Shown: positions 44,545 through 57,660, counted from the stretch's first letter. The stretch is 64,000 bases of DNA from Larix kaempferi (GCA_027924585.1 BSBM01000600.1:14505001-14569000), one strand, 5' to 3'. The notes: generated from the sequence alone by a model not told the origin. Numbers and translations: made by a program.

Positions 44545-46605
44545 AATAAAACCAAATGTACATAACTCTTTAAACACTTATTTAATATTTAAGATATTAA
44601 TATCCACCATCTATCAAAAGGTGGGACACCATTTACACAGTGAGTCATAAGACAACACAATTTGACTTAACAAAAATGAAGACACAACTATAAAACAACA
44701 ACTCCTTCACAAAAATGTGTTTACCATTTTTAAGGAATCAAACCTATAGAAAATTATAATAAGAGAGCCACGTAGTGGTGGAGTCCCCGCAACACCAGTT
44801 TTTTAGCAGAGAAAATTTTGAAACATTAAAAACTATGCAAAAGGTATATTAGGACATCCCTAAAATACACTAGATAAACACAGACAAAATAAAACACCAA
44901 GAGTTAGGTAAAGAACACATTGGACAAACCTGGAATACACTAGATAAACACAGACATAATAAAACACCAGGAGTTAGGTAAAGCACAAATTGGACAAACC
45001 TTACACCAGTAGTGCATAAGTGTCATCTTGTTATTGCAAGCATGTGTAGCAATTAACTTCAAAAGGATGTCAATTCTAAAGCCCATTGTCGAACCTATAA
45101 AAAATCCACATCTCATAAAGTTATTAAAATAGCACTAGACTCAACTACATTGGATATAATATAAATTACTATTTATTGAACTTCATGTTAATTTAACTCA
45201 CCTCTTGCAGTTCCCTGGTTCAATGCATTTCCTAGGGAAATGATCATTTGCATAATTTTCTGTAGCTTAATAGGCTCTATGACCTGTTAAATTTCATGTA
45301 TCTTAAATTTTCAATTCCAGATCGAGAATAGAAACACATCCATATAACTCCAGAATTCATAGATATGAGCAACAAAACTATTCACCTCTGTAGAGGTTTC
45401 ATTCACAATGTTGAGATTGTTCCTTAGGCCAGATACTTATAAAGGTGTGGTAATAAACATGTTATAATAGGCAACAAAATAGTTTATGGATGGCATCATA
45501 TGTTAGACTATGGAAATAAGAATGGCAAAGTGAGGTGTGAAAGATTTTCAACTAAGAAGCAAACTGAATCTTGAAGGAAAATACACGTAACTTTGATTCC
45601 ACTCTTGGAACCTTCATCATCTCCAAGAAAAACTGCAAAGAAAAATGAATCCCAACAAATTACAAATTCTCTTCACCGTTATACTAAAAAAAATGACTTA
45701 GATTCCCTTACTCAAGGAGAACACTACAATAACTACACAAATTGGTAGCATGACACCAGACAAGATATGTATGAGTTTAGGATCTCACACCTTGCAACTA
45801 TCAACTATATCCAAAATGTTTGTTTAATCATAACATGAATTATGCATGTAGTTATAATGATATTAGCACCATGATATACGCAACAAATGTAACTACAAGC
45901 ATGTTCCTTTTGTTTTGATCAACAATACAAGTTTTGTAGCCTATCATTCCCATCCAATTTCTACACTAATATATAGGAGTTGTAGAACATAAAATAATCT
46001 TTGCATTTTTATACAACAAATATGGAACTTCCTCTTGTGGATATCTACCTATTTTTATCAGTCAAACTAAAATGCTTTAAAAATCATCATAACACTAAAG
46101 GCTTTAATATGTTTATATAGTATATGTGGTGAACTTGATAGATTAAGCACTTTGCAGTATCCTCAACTGAATTTTTTTTAAAATGTTTTCTGTAAACTTC
46201 AGTTAGTTTTTTTTTTCATTCCTAAATCCGACTTTTATCATTTAAAAAAAATAAATAAATCAAAATAATAAAAATTCAGCACATCAAATAATTGAAAACA
46301 CCGTTTCATAAGACCCCATTTTCACCAATCCAATTAACCTTTTTGTGACATAAATCCAAATCTATGACAAGCACAACGACCCAAGATGAAAGGTTCTCTA
46401 GTGGTGTCGCGAAAAGGGAGCAAATTAATACTTATTTTAAAAAGTTAGTGGTAAAAAGAAAATACCGAGTACCGCGCTGGTCCTTAACTTGTAGGCTTAA
46501 GTATTGTAATCTTGTTTATTTATTTATTTTACAATGGAGTCCATGACATTTAGTGGTTTACTAGTGTATAAATGTATAATAATAAAACGCAAAATTGTCC
46601 ATGGA
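44545..46605. other. AT-rich spacer
   Basis: No gene is recognised. It contains the 70-bp tandem duplication at 44861-45000 and scattered A- or T-rich runs. Confidence 0.6.
44861..45000. repeat. 70-bp tandem duplication
   Basis: Two adjacent units beginning TAAAATACACTAGATAAACA and TGGAATACACTAGATAAACA, with about 8 differences. Confidence 0.85.
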
Positions 46606-46679
46606 GGTGCTGTGGTGTAGTCGGTTATCACGTCAGTCTTACACACTGAAGGTCCCCAGTTCGAACCTGGGCAGCACCA
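46606..46679 (+). tRNA. tRNA-Val: tRNA-Val (anticodon TAC)
   Basis: A 74-nt cloverleaf: acceptor GGTGCTG/CAGCACC plus discriminator A; D stem GTG/CAC; anticodon stem TCAGT/ACTGA with loop CTTACAC, anticodon TAC; T stem CCCAG/CTGGG with loop TTCGAAC. There is no intron. CCA is not encoded (the A at 46679 is the discriminator base). Internal A and B boxes look normal, and the first T-run (TTTT near 46699) can serve as a Pol III terminator. All stems are paired, so it is likely functional. It is the only intact host gene I can support. Confidence 0.93.
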
Positions 46680-48990
46680 TTGTTGTGAAGGTTTAAATTT
46701 TAATCTATTTTTATAATAAATAAAATACTTACATTTTCAAATTTTAATATATAAGTCAAAATCAATATTTTTGTATAAAAAATTACAAAATAACAAAGAT
46801 GAAAATTCATGATAAAAAAGATTTTATAAAGTTATTAAAATGAAAAGTTATTCTTAAGAGTAAAGACCTCTTCCTTTCATTGATGTACAAAGACTATTCA
46901 GATTCTATTTAATAAATCTTCTTCCTACCTTATTAATTCTCAAAAATTGCCTTACCCAGATTCATTAACAAACAACAAAAATCTCATATATATATATATA
47001 CCAAATTATCTTTGAAAAATGTAATTCATTTATATTTATATATGATGTAAAATCCTTTCTTCATTTTCCACTAGACTAGAACAATAGACTTAGTAAACCA
47101 ATAACCCAATAATCTCTCATTAGAGCTTTATATTTCTCTAATAATCCTCTATTTTCCACACATACTTAGGAGTGAGTTAAAAGCGGAAAAACTCTATCTT
47201 TTTGGTGAACAAAGTTTCAGTTTGATGGGTCATTTTTTTTTTGAAATTTTAACAATCTAGATATTCTTAAAATGGGCTAAAACTCTTAATGAAAAAGTTT
47301 CATGATCAAGTTCCAACCATAACTTTCAACAAAATTCCTACTAAATTTAAAGAAGAATTTCAATGGAAAAATGCTTGAGTTTGTCTACTTTTTAAGTTAC
47401 TATGGTTAGTTTACCCACCCTTGTAATATTAACTTTAGTTTCGTAAACAATATGCAAAAATTATTTTGATATCACTAATAATAATTTCTTAATTGGCTCT
47501 TACTCCTTCATCAATAACAATTGATTTTTTTCCTAATGACACATTTATCGAAATGACATTGCACCGGTTCCTATTGATGATCTCTAATATTAGATGATAC
47601 TAGGCATTTATCTTTCACCATCACCTTGTATGTTTGCTAGAATCAAAAGATCTTGCATCATGTGTCAAATTCAATTTCTTCACTATCTCTGACTAAATCC
47701 CTGTTTTTACCTTCATTGTCTATGCTCAACTTGCAATATTTACAGTTAGTCTTAGTTCCATTTTGAGCAATATTTACAGTTAGTCTTAGTTTCATTTTTT
47801 TTTCAATTCACACTCTTTTTCTTTTTACACTTACTTGATAATCGCTATCATTATTTTTCTCATCATCTCAGACTATCACTTTTTAGTGACCAATTTTCTC
47901 ATCATCTTGGACTATCACTTTTTAGTGACCAATTATGCAAATAGTTCCATTTGATTTTCACCTTGTGTCAAAATTATTCTTAGTTCATTCCTTGGCCCAA
48001 CATATTCACTCATAGATGCCCATATACCTTAGGCCCCATGTTTCAAAGTCTTTTATTTTATCTTTAGTTAAGGAAATACGTTATCAGTTCCATTTGATTT
48101 TCACCTTGTGCCAAAATTATTCTTAACTCTTTTGCCCAACATATTACTCATAGATGCCCATATACCTTAGGACCACATGCTTCAAAGTATTTAATTTTAT
48201 GTTTAGTTACGGAATTATGCTAACAGTTCCATTTGATTTTCACTTTGTGCAAAAATTATTCTTAGCTGATTCCTTGGCCCAACATATTCACTCACATATG
48301 CTCATATAACTTAGGAAACATGTTTACAGGAAAAAGGTTTTGAGTTTCAAAAGTCATGGATTTGTTACATCAAGAGACACATTCTACAATACATGGAGAA
48401 GATGTGTTGCATTTGTTTGTAATACTAGCATAAGATATGCCAACCAAAAGTATTACTCAAAAACCTAGTTTAGATACATCTTAACTTTAGATCTATTAAG
48501 AACCAAAAAGAATAAAATCCCTTGAGGTGTAAACATTTTTTCGACTACAAAATTTTTAAGAAAAGTTGAGGAATTTAAGTGCTTGATAAATTAAAATTTA
48601 GATGAATTTACGCTAATATTATAACATATAACATGTTGAGTGATTTATATTGTTTAGTCCTTTGTCTACGCTATATGGTTAGTAGTATAGATGTGAAGAC
48701 AAAATTGGATCTAAAAAGACTAAAGACTTCATTGATATGGCCTCATGAAGGTCAATCTAGTAAAGCTTGACCAACCTTTTTTTAATTTTGACCCAAGGGA
48801 TAAAATTATTATAATAAAGATGACTAATCATAGTATTTAATACACAAAGCCTCGAGGGGTTGCATATGGGCGATTCTATGGAAGATCTTGAGTAGCTAGG
48901 TTTACCCTCTCCTAAGGTGGATCTCAACCAACATTTTTAGTGATGCTTCTTAGGGATAGATGCAAGTTTTGGACAACAAGAAGATGAAGA
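46680..48990. other. AT-rich spacer
   Basis: No gene is recognised. It contains short tandem duplications (TATCACTTTTTAGTGACCAA twice near 47872 and 47918; TTTACAGTTAGTCTTAGTT twice near 47738 and 47771) and the 140-bp repeat below. Confidence 0.6.
47943..48330. repeat. ~140-bp tandem repeat, three copies
   Basis: Copies begin AGTTCCATTTGATTTTCAC at 47943, 48086 and 48225 (periods 143 and 139). The third is partial. They share CCCAACATATT and ATATACCTTAGG phrases. Confidence 0.9.
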
Positions 48991-48997
48991 GCCTCTT

Positions 48998-49745
48998 GTG
49001 GAAGAGATAATGCCCATGATAAGACATCATGGAGAAGACCCAAAATCTCTAGGAAAGGAAATAGTTTGCTTTCAAAACAATATAAGGTCCTACACAACCT
49101 TCAACACCCATGTTGCTGACAAGTTTTGCCGGATGAATTTCAATGGGGCCAAGTCTCAGTTAGGTATGGGTGCAGGTATTGTATTAACTTCTCCTTATGT
49201 TGATAACCATTGTTTTTTTCCTGCCTAGAATTTGAAGGTACTTACAATGTGGATGAATATGAATCTCTCTTGGATGACCTTGGGTTACCTAAGTAGTAAT
49301 ACGTTCTTAGAGATTATTGGAAACTCTATTATAATTGTGATGTGTTACGTGGTATCAGTACCAGCGCATCTGCATATGTGCCCCAGGGAGAGAGGGTCAT
49401 TTTTTTTCCTAACTAGAAGGAGTGTTATCCAGCTTTTTCTGAGTGGGGCTTATGGCCAGACCCTTTGGTTTCTCCCTTGGGAATATTATGGCTTAGTGGT
49501 ATTGCTGACTGCCTCATGAAAGAGCTTGAAGCCCTGAGGTTGGTGTCTGGGGCTTCCAGGGGTGGGTCACCAGGTCACATGACCCCCACCTTGTTTTATC
49601 ATTCTGGTGGCACTTCTTTTAGCACTGAGGCTTATGTATCTCCTCCAGGTCACCTTCCATACTCTTGGTCCTCCAGTATAACGACGCCCTCTCTCCTTGG
49701 GCTCCTTTTGATGAGGACATCATCCTCCATGCTAGGATGCATTGC
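48998..49745 (+). pseudogene. pol: D1: relic of Ty3/gypsy pol with RNase H start
   Basis: The frame from 48998 reaches MNFNGAKSQLGMGAGIVLTSP, the typical N-terminal RNase H strand with the first catalytic Asp replaced by Asn (FNGA for FDGA). After a frameshift near 49222 the next block reads EFEGTYNVDEYESLLDDLGL, holding the catalytic Glu. The RNase H then breaks off near 49310. The frame 49420-49745 (LWLSGIADCLMKELEAL) has no recognised domain, but a similar phrase occurs in D2 near 62310. A polypurine tract follows at 49752. This is a 5'-truncated, badly decayed copy. Confidence 0.7.
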
Positions 49746-49751
49746 TTGATT

Positions 49752-49765
49752 AGGGGGGGAGGGTG
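49752..49765 (+). other. Polypurine tract of D1
   Basis: AGGGGGGAGGGTGT directly before the LTR start TGAGGGATTT. D2 has AAAGGGGAGGGCAT at 62602-62615 before TGAGGGATCT. Confidence 0.65.
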
Positions 49766-50494
49766 TTGAGGGATTTTCACTTTTATTGGGGTTAGATGGG
49801 GCATGAAGGACCCCCCCCCCCCCTCCTCGCCACTCCAGCCTTCAATTTGGAGTGTTTTGCTCATTTTTAGCTATTTTAGTAATTTTTGGGTAAACTCTAG
49901 GGAAAATGCCCCAAGTTACCCACTGACTTGATTATTTTATATTATTTTTGTTAGAATTTTAAGTTGACATTTTATAATTTTAAATTGACATTTTAAAAGG
50001 CATGTCGGCCTAGATAATTTTGTAAAGTGAGTGTGAGAAGGTATAAATAAACTTCTCCTCACTTCATTTGAACATAACAACTTATGGGATATAACATTAT
50101 GCTACTTTTTTACCCTTCTTAGGGCTCTTGGAGTGATGCGCACCTCTTGAAAATGGATGTAATTTGTAGTTTGGAGGAAATCTTTTGATCTTTTGTTCTT
50201 GCTCTTTGCTAAGGTGATGCTAGAGTTGTTTGCTTAACACATGCACAAGGAGGTATCTAAGTTCTTTTCTTGATGTTCTCTTTGTTAAATGTTGAATGAT
50301 GATGCTTGTTCTTGGTTGAATGGTTTCCATTAATGCTGCATTTTGTCTAAGCTAGGTCCTTTTCAGCCTTTAGTCACCTTAGCATTGCAAAGGACATCCT
50401 CTAGAATGAGTCCTTTTGAAGCTTGAGCTTTAGGTCTCCAAGTTTTTCCCTAACTAGGCCTCCTTTAACCAACTCTTGTGGTTTTTGGAGAAGG
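49766..50494 (+). repeat. 3' LTR of D1 (interrupted by element C)
   Basis: Starts TGAGGGAT after the polypurine tract. TATA box TATAAATAA at 50042-50050 is followed by a region with GTGATGCGCACCTCT similar to D2 (62924). The LTR continues beyond the inserted element C at 59253, but its end was not located. A 13-base C run is at 49811-49823. Confidence 0.65.
50042..50050 (+). promoter_or_regulatory. TATA box in D1 LTR
   Basis: GTATAAATAA with CTTC..CATTTGAA downstream. The same arrangement is found in D2 (62827-62835). Confidence 0.6.
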
Positions 50495-51970
50495 TGTCAC
50501 GTCCCCTTCCATCATTACAAACCATGGAAGGAAACATGACCAATCTTACCGGGCTTATTTGACTATCTCAGCGCATTCATTAAGCCATCAATTTCATAAA
50601 TAAATTAAACTCATGTGTGCAGATTCAAACTAAAGTAAACACATCGAAATTAAACATATTATCACACACACAAACTGGAATGCATCAACATATCTATCCC
50701 AAGCAAATCATGAATCTAATGCAGAGAATAAATCCCCCTCTTCATGCTATGCGCATGCTTCATATCAACCATACTAAGACATGCATTCAACATACAATTA
50801 ACAGTCATTAATTAACACATTACAAAACACCGAATAAGCATGATTTAACCTCAAGAAACACTTATCTTTGTGATGAAGTTGTCCAACAAATGGCTATGTG
50901 AGAGCAACGATCCACCCAACCATAGGTCTCTGTCCAGCCTGTATTCTTTCAGCTGAGAGACCACCCCCGAGTTGGGTTGTGTATCCACTAAGGAGGAACT
51001 AGACTGGCTCTCTCACAACCATGGTTTCATTCAAACAGTCATGCTAAGCCAACACACAGTTGGGTTTATCAAGCAAGCAATAAACAAAGGAGGAGGATGC
51101 TAAGCCAGTGAGCTCAACCACGGAGCTATAGACATCTCAAGCTAAATTCCAGCAATCCAATTCTCTGTTCAAACATTCACACTTGGATTTCTCACAAATC
51201 TGTCATCAAATAACTCAATCCCGTCACTAGGTTTCTAGGCTATAAAAACTGGGTTTTCCAATGTATTTCGGGGTATCTAATACTCTCAATTTCGCCCAAA
51301 GGTTCATATCTATGGATCTCCCATTGGATTTCACTGTCAAATACCAATTCTGGGCGTTTACGGTTCTTCAAAACACGGGTTCTTGCAAAGTTGCGATTTC
51401 TGGTTTTTCTCACTGTTGGGCATTCTTTTTTGGATGAAAACTGATGCTGGCATGTTCCACCATGGAATGGGAATGATGAAGAACCCCTTGCCATGAGGTA
51501 GAGTGACTTGTGGTACAAGAAAAACAGAGCCCATACCTGCCATACGAATTTCTGGGCTGCCCATGCTCCATTAAAGCCATGGACTGAATTCTTCAACAAC
51601 TTCCTTACAACATAATTAAATGTCAGCAAGGAAATTCAAATGGGTTCTCACAAAGACATTTGGCAGCCTATGGTTCAATCCCACGACCCCCTCACCACTC
51701 CCTAGTGGATACACATGGACCCTTCTCATTAGTTGCTTCCATAGCCAGTTTTGGTATTTTATTGCATGATGTTTATTTACATCATTTTTACAATATTCCA
51801 TGGCTAAATAGCACATGGGTAACATAATATCTAATACTTGCCGTTTAAATAAAATTCGAGCATCCACTAGCGGGGCCTTGGCCTTGAGCTCCTCACTATG
51901 AATACATCACATGTATACAATATTTACATTAAAAGCTAATATATCCTAAGGGTCAAAATGGGGTGTTACA
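50495..51970 (-). repeat. 3' LTR of element C
   Basis: On + TGTCACGTCC...GGGTGTTACA. Collinear with 57766-59247. The ORFs within it mirror those in the other LTR and are not genes. Confidence 0.93.
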
Positions 51971-51986
51971 ATCCCCTCCCCCTTAG
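51971..51986 (-). other. Polypurine tract of element C
   Basis: CTAAGGGGGAGGGGAT on minus, immediately before the 3' LTR. Confidence 0.85.
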
Positions 51987-52086
51987 AATAACACCGTCCT
52001 CGGTGTTCCAATACTTAGGAATACATATACAATTTACACGTCCAAAATTTTCAAAAATTTTGCAGATTTGCCCTGCATTCTATCCT

Positions 52087-52553
52087 TTACTTTGAACTTT
52101 CAGGACCAAGTCCTTTGGCTTCCACAAGCTTCTCCTGCTGGTTCTGATCTTTCAGCTCATCCACAGGTCTAAAAACTTTGTGGCTGCTACCTTCTTGATG
52201 TTCCCTTGTTGGGTAGTTGTGGAGGCAATGATGTCCTCCACATTTCCAACATTTCACTGGCTGCTTCATCCTTACCTGCTCAGTTTCCTTTGAGTCTTCA
52301 TGCATGGAACGTTTCTTAATGAACCGATTGGACGAATGTCTCATCATTGATCCACTTTCCTTTCCCTTACTGAATGCTCTCATAATGATTTTTACCTCCC
52401 TTTGCAGACAAATAGAGTCCTGCAAAACCTTGTGGTTCATCTCACTCTGCTGCTTTTGTAGCTTGAGTAGTTCTCCAAGATTTTCTTGGGTCTTGGCAAT
52501 TGTTTGAAGGAGACTTCCAGCCAAGTCCAATAGCCTTCAGTTTGCTGCCATGG
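52087..52553 (-). pseudogene. gag: Gag-like remnant of element C
   Basis: From ATG 52553, after an early stop (MAAN, then TGA), the frame continues LLDLAGSLLQTIAKTQENLGELLKLQ (a coiled-coil-like segment with heptad leucines), a basic middle, and a knuckle-like CWKCGGHHCLHNYP. In that string the canonical CX2CX4HX4C spacing is lost. It ends with an acidic/Gln tail at 52087. The position just before the 3' LTR is unusual for gag, which normally follows the leader. It could be an unrelated zinc-knuckle ORF. Confidence that it is Gag-derived is moderate. Confidence 0.5.
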
Positions 52554-54034
52554 TCAATGTGCACAACTGGATTTCACTTTGCTCACAAGTAGAACTTGCT
52601 TTGCAACAACTATAATAAATTACTTCACTATCTCACCTGTGAAATTCATCATTGTAATTTTGTTAGGCCAAGCATAACATAAACATTAAAATCAGTCAAT
52701 TAATTGCCCAATTGACATGGGTAGACCATGCTTCATCCATGAGACTTTCATACTTTTCATGCTTTCCTAACAGGCACATGAGCTCATTCATGTCCATTCT
52801 TTCACAAAGAATTAACTACTTCAGCATTCACAATTTATTTCAAGCAAATAAATACACTCTACTTTTAGCCATACATGCATTCAACAATTTTATGTTTTTA
52901 TAAATGCATCAATAAAAAAAAGGAAAGAGAGAGCAGTAAGATTTTTTCTCCTCTTGTCTTGTTTCATTCTGGAACCCACACCACCACTGTGGTTTTCATG
53001 CTCCTAGCCTCTTTCACTTCTACGTGAATGCTTTACTTGCCCTTCTTGGCTATGACACTTAGTGTCTATGGTCTATTCTAGACCTCTCAACCATGGAGTC
53101 CCTCCACATGGTTTGTCTACAACTCTTGGCTGCTAGGACCCACACAGTCCCACTAGTACCATCTTTCATTACTGCTCATGATGAGCTCTTTAGGACGGTC
53201 ACATGTCCACATGCACCCCTAGGATGCCTTCATAGTCCTTGCTTCCAACAATACCTACACTCAAACATTGAATCAATTTACATGTTTAGTTTACCTAAAC
53301 AAGAGTTTAGGAAATCATAACCAAATCATATACTCATGTATATTCATAAGCAATAGGCTGCAAGATAACCAAATACTTATTTGTATTATTCATTTCCTCT
53401 CAAGTCCACAGGGTCCTGCTTTTACTTTACAAGCCTTGGGATCATCCTGCGGACTGGGATGTTTGGCCAGCGCGCAGGCTATTCCAAAACATCAAATAAT
53501 TAATGTCCAACCAGTACACCTTCACGCCGACTTGGAAGGAAACTTCACCACGACCATTTCTAGGTCAAGGCTCTACTATGGAGCCATATGCATATAATAG
53601 CCCTTTCATCAACACCGTCACAACCCTTCATCAAAATCCCCACAACCTCCACAACCTCCACACATCCTTTCATACACATTAACCCTTCGACCACAACCCC
53701 TCACAACAACCCTTTACTTTGCTTCTTTAGTGTGTAGCACCAAATTGCATCTGTTTAAGGTGACAACACAAGTAGTATAGGCAAACTTGTTAGCGTTGTT
53801 ATTCTAAAATTGTAACCATAATTCATAACATTCACTAGCAAGTATTGAAACGCCAGGAATGCGTCAATTCCCTTAGGGCGTAATCAATATTGGAATCCCT
53901 CACATAACTCAGCACCAGAAAGGTGTGCACTCCTCACTGATGTGAGCTATGCAGGTCCTAATCATACTTTAAGCAATCTGAATAATATACATAAATAGAA
54001 TATGATCTGCATAGTAATTCTAACAATTAGACTT

Positions 54035-54072
<38 letters not shown>

Positions 54073-56759
54073 CAGTCAGGGTTTACAAAACATTTATTCA
54101 TTTGCAGAGGCAGTCTTCTTCATTAATGAGGAATGGGGGCTCCCTTCTCTGATTTGACAGTCCCTCGGTTTGCCATCCCAACTCCTTTTGATGTTACATA
54201 ACCCTCATATGTCTTACGGACATAATCTTTACAATCTCACTCATATTGTGAACCAATCATGCAGTGCAGATGGGACATTATCAAAATGTCTAATGGCGTT
54301 TTACCCGAAACCCATTTCCAAGATATGGGATCCTTCCCATGAAGTTTGGCTCCTGCAGACCATCACACATGGTCTTCCTACAACGTGTCTTCCTGACACA
54401 TTCCTCAAACAGCCAAACAATCAGCAACATTTAACAATAAAATTCAAATGTGATTGTTCCATAACCAATTAATGGCATTAATAATTAAATTCAATATGAA
54501 TTTGCAATTCTGTCTACTACAAAAATTGATTTGCTTAGCAATGAGGCTATCCTCATATTGCTGGGCTCTTGTAAGTGGTATCACTTCTCCCATTATGGTC
54601 TTATGTCTGCTGCCATACATGAACATCCACTTACAACATGTCCCCCTGACACAATTCTATGCAAGCCAACGGTGATTAGCAATTATCAGCAAATTCTCAA
54701 ATCTGAAATTTACAAGTCCAAATTAACAATCTGTTATGCACATAGACTATTTTTACAACCATGAGATCCTTCTCATGAGGTTTGGCTCTTTCCCATGGTA
54801 GATTCCATCCTTCATCATGGACTTACCCACATTGCCATGCGCAAAACAATCTACCTGAAATCAACAACTTCAATCAGCCAAACACTTGTAAGTCTTCATG
54901 CATATAATATTTCATTGCTGCAACAGTCACTGAAACATTTCCAGAATTATAACATTCCATAATTCAAACACTTCCAGCTGTTAACTTATCAATATCACCG
55001 AAACTCATTACTTCAGGTGAATCATTATCATATTAAAATTGCAAGGTACAGTCACATCATTCATGCAATTTAAATGAAACTTTAGATACTCATTATTTCA
55101 CAGTCATATGATTATACAACTCCGTCCTTTCACAGAGTACTCCGACAGCCCGTCGATCATGACTACCTTCTTTATGTACTTACTATTATGCATTCATAAC
55201 ATCCCATGAAATGATCCTAGAATCATCATCAATTCATCCTTTCATTCATTATCTAGTTTGCAATAACACACACATCATCCCTATGCATTCATGCAATGCA
55301 TCACAACATGTGCACCCAAACTTATGCATGCACATTTACAACATTTACTCAAACTTTTCATATGCATCCACTCAATGCATAACTACAAGATTTATAAAAT
55401 CTCTTAATGCGTATCCACTCAATGCTACCTTGTATTGATTCATGAATACTATGAATTCGAACATATTATGGCCTAACCATGACCACCTCATATAGCATAC
55501 GTTACCATCATCAGAACCGCCAGTCCTCACTTGCTTTGATTATTAAGCTCATAACCAACATACACATGGCACGATATATTTTATATGAATGCAATCTAAA
55601 TTTCTAAACAGTCACATGGTATGAGGCCTCTTTCCTTCGCCACTCCATGCTCCACCACACTATGGTAGTATGGCATTCACATGAATGCATTTCAACTCTA
55701 AATGCATACCATTTTATGAGTATTAAATATGGTTCAAGGGATTCTTATCCAATCCTCTTTCAACACTTATGCAATCATCATAAGTAAACCATTACCTGCA
55801 TGGCTTCCATTTACACCTTTGATGTTACTTGATCCGTTGGTCTCTTGCAGAGGATTACAAAATTCTTCCACCAACCTCTTGATCATGGATTTGCTGCCCT
55901 AACCTTTTATTCATAAGGTTGTTGGCCTCATGCAACAACATCATCAACATCTTTAGCCATGCTTTTGTTGTCTTTGGTCCTACAACCAAAACCAACACCA
56001 ATAGTGATTATCAACCACAATATTCACCATTAGTGGTTCATTGCATATGTAGAACCTTACTACTTTTACTAATATGTTATATCATATGTGTGCACAAAAA
56101 TCTGCTCATGCACTGTGCAATGTTTATTAATATGCCAACCAATGCATATTCATGCCACTCATCTAATCTCTTGCATTTTCAAAATTCCCATGCCATAATT
56201 TTATGTACATAAAGCTTATAAAATATAAATACAGTTAGCAAGACAGGGGTTAAGGAATTATCCCTTTTCAATCTCTCATCTTTACATGATCTTCTTCTTC
56301 CACATCATAACTGATTCGATTTCATGGTCTCTGCTACTTCTAGGCATGCAATTCTAGAAATTGCCCATATCGACAACAATTTGTCAAAACAACCACTGCC
56401 ACTTTTCTGCTCTACAAATATATGGTGTATGACATCCTCATTCAAATTCTGGTGATGAAACATTGTTCTCTACTGGATAAGCTTTCCAATGCCTATCCAC
56501 AAGCTCCATTCCGACTTCGGGTGTGGAAGTTACATAACTTCAAAAATGACAATTTTTACCAAAAATTCTGCACTTTTACACAGTTGCAAAATATCCTGAA
56601 CTGCCAACTTCAACCACATGTGGAAGAAAATATATGGATAATCACGAAAACTTTTCTACTGGGAAAAGTTAGTCCATATAGCAAGGAACACTCAGCAACT
56701 CGGGGATCTCTGTTCCGATGCTCTATTCATCTTTTATGAATTTCTGGGTTTGACTACTT
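52554..56759 (-). other. Noncoding interior of element C
   Basis: About 4.2 kb of AT-rich sequence with only short open frames and no recognised motif. It includes a (CA)n(TA)n microsatellite at 54034-54070 and several CCACAACC-rich phrases near 53640-53730. Confidence 0.6.
54034..54070. repeat. (CA)n microsatellite
   Basis: About 16 CA units followed by TATATATA, inside element C. Confidence 0.95.
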
Positions 56760-56769
56760 TTCCTTTTTA

Positions 56770-57171
56770 ACTCCCTTTGCAACCTGTGTACAACCTGTGT
56801 GCCACCCGCGCAACCTGTGTGCAACCCGTGCACAACCTGTGCGCCACCTGCGCAACCTGTGCACAACCTGTGCGCAACTTGCGTGCCACCTGCGCAACCT
56901 GTGGGCCACTTGTGTGCCACCTGCGCAACATGTGCACAACCTATGCGCCACCTGCGCAGTCTGTGCACAACCTCTGCACCACCTGTGCAACCTGTGCGCA
57001 ACTGGTGTGCAACCTGTGCACAACCTGTGCGCCACCTGTACGCCACCTACGCAACCTGTGCACAACCTATGCGCAACTTGTGCGCCACCTGCGCGCAATC
57101 TGTGTGCAATCTGCGCACCACCTGTGCGCAATCTGCGCGCAGTCTGTCCCCAACCTGCGCACAACCTATGC
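56770..57171. repeat. GC-rich word repeat (CAACCTGTGC...) in element C leader
   Basis: About 400 bp built from 8-, 11- and 12-nt words: CACCTGCG, CAACCTGTGCA, CCACCTGTGCG and variants. All three + frames and two minus frames stay open, giving Cys/Asn/Leu- or Gly/His-rich repeats. I treat these as repeat artefacts. The array is strongly GC-rich within an AT-rich element and lies in the 5' leader on minus. Confidence 0.9.
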
Positions 57172-57660
57172 ACTTGCGGGGCTCATATCTCCCTCGTCCC
57201 TTAACTAAATAAGGCAAGTTTGGTACCATTGGAAAGATCTTGGAGAGATTTATGCAATGGTGTGATCCTTTGCCACATATGAGAACTCTGATCCTGCCAT
57301 TTTCCTTAATCAAAATGCCACCTGCGCAAGCTGTGCACAACCTCTGTGCACAACCTCTGTGCCACCTGCGCAATCGGTGCGCAACCGGTGCGCAACCTGT
57401 GCACAACCTGTGCGCCACTTATGCACCACCTAGGAAACCTGTGCACCACCTGCGCGCAATCTGTGCACCACCTGTGCACAGTCTGTGCACCACCTACGCA
57501 CAACCTGTGCACTTGCGGGGCTCATATCTCCCTCGTCCCTTAACTAAATAAGGCAAGTTTGGTACCGTTGGAAAGATCTTGGAGAGCTCTATGCAATGGT
57601 GTGATCCTTTGACACATCTGAGAACTCTGATCCTGCCATTTTTCTCAATCAAAATGCCGC
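57172..57660. repeat. 339-bp duplication including a second word-repeat block
   Basis: The 150-bp segment starting ACTTGCGGGGCTCATATC occurs at 57172-57321 and again at 57511-57660 (offset 339 bp, about 95% identical). The second copy is preceded by a 190-bp block of the same CAACCTGTGC words (57322-57510). The leader therefore has the pattern array-unit-array-unit before the primer site. Confidence 0.9.

Noticed and set aside
50617-50811. ORFs repeated in both LTRs of element C (also 51240-51629 and 58521-58769)
   Set aside because: They lie within LTR sequence and are duplicated because the LTRs are. They are interrupted differently in the two copies.
56777-57551. Cys-rich repeat proteins (CATCAQPVHNL type) open in three + frames and two minus frames
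   Set aside because: Openness in every frame follows from the short-word GC repeat. The region lies in the leader of element C, and there is no codon-level signature.
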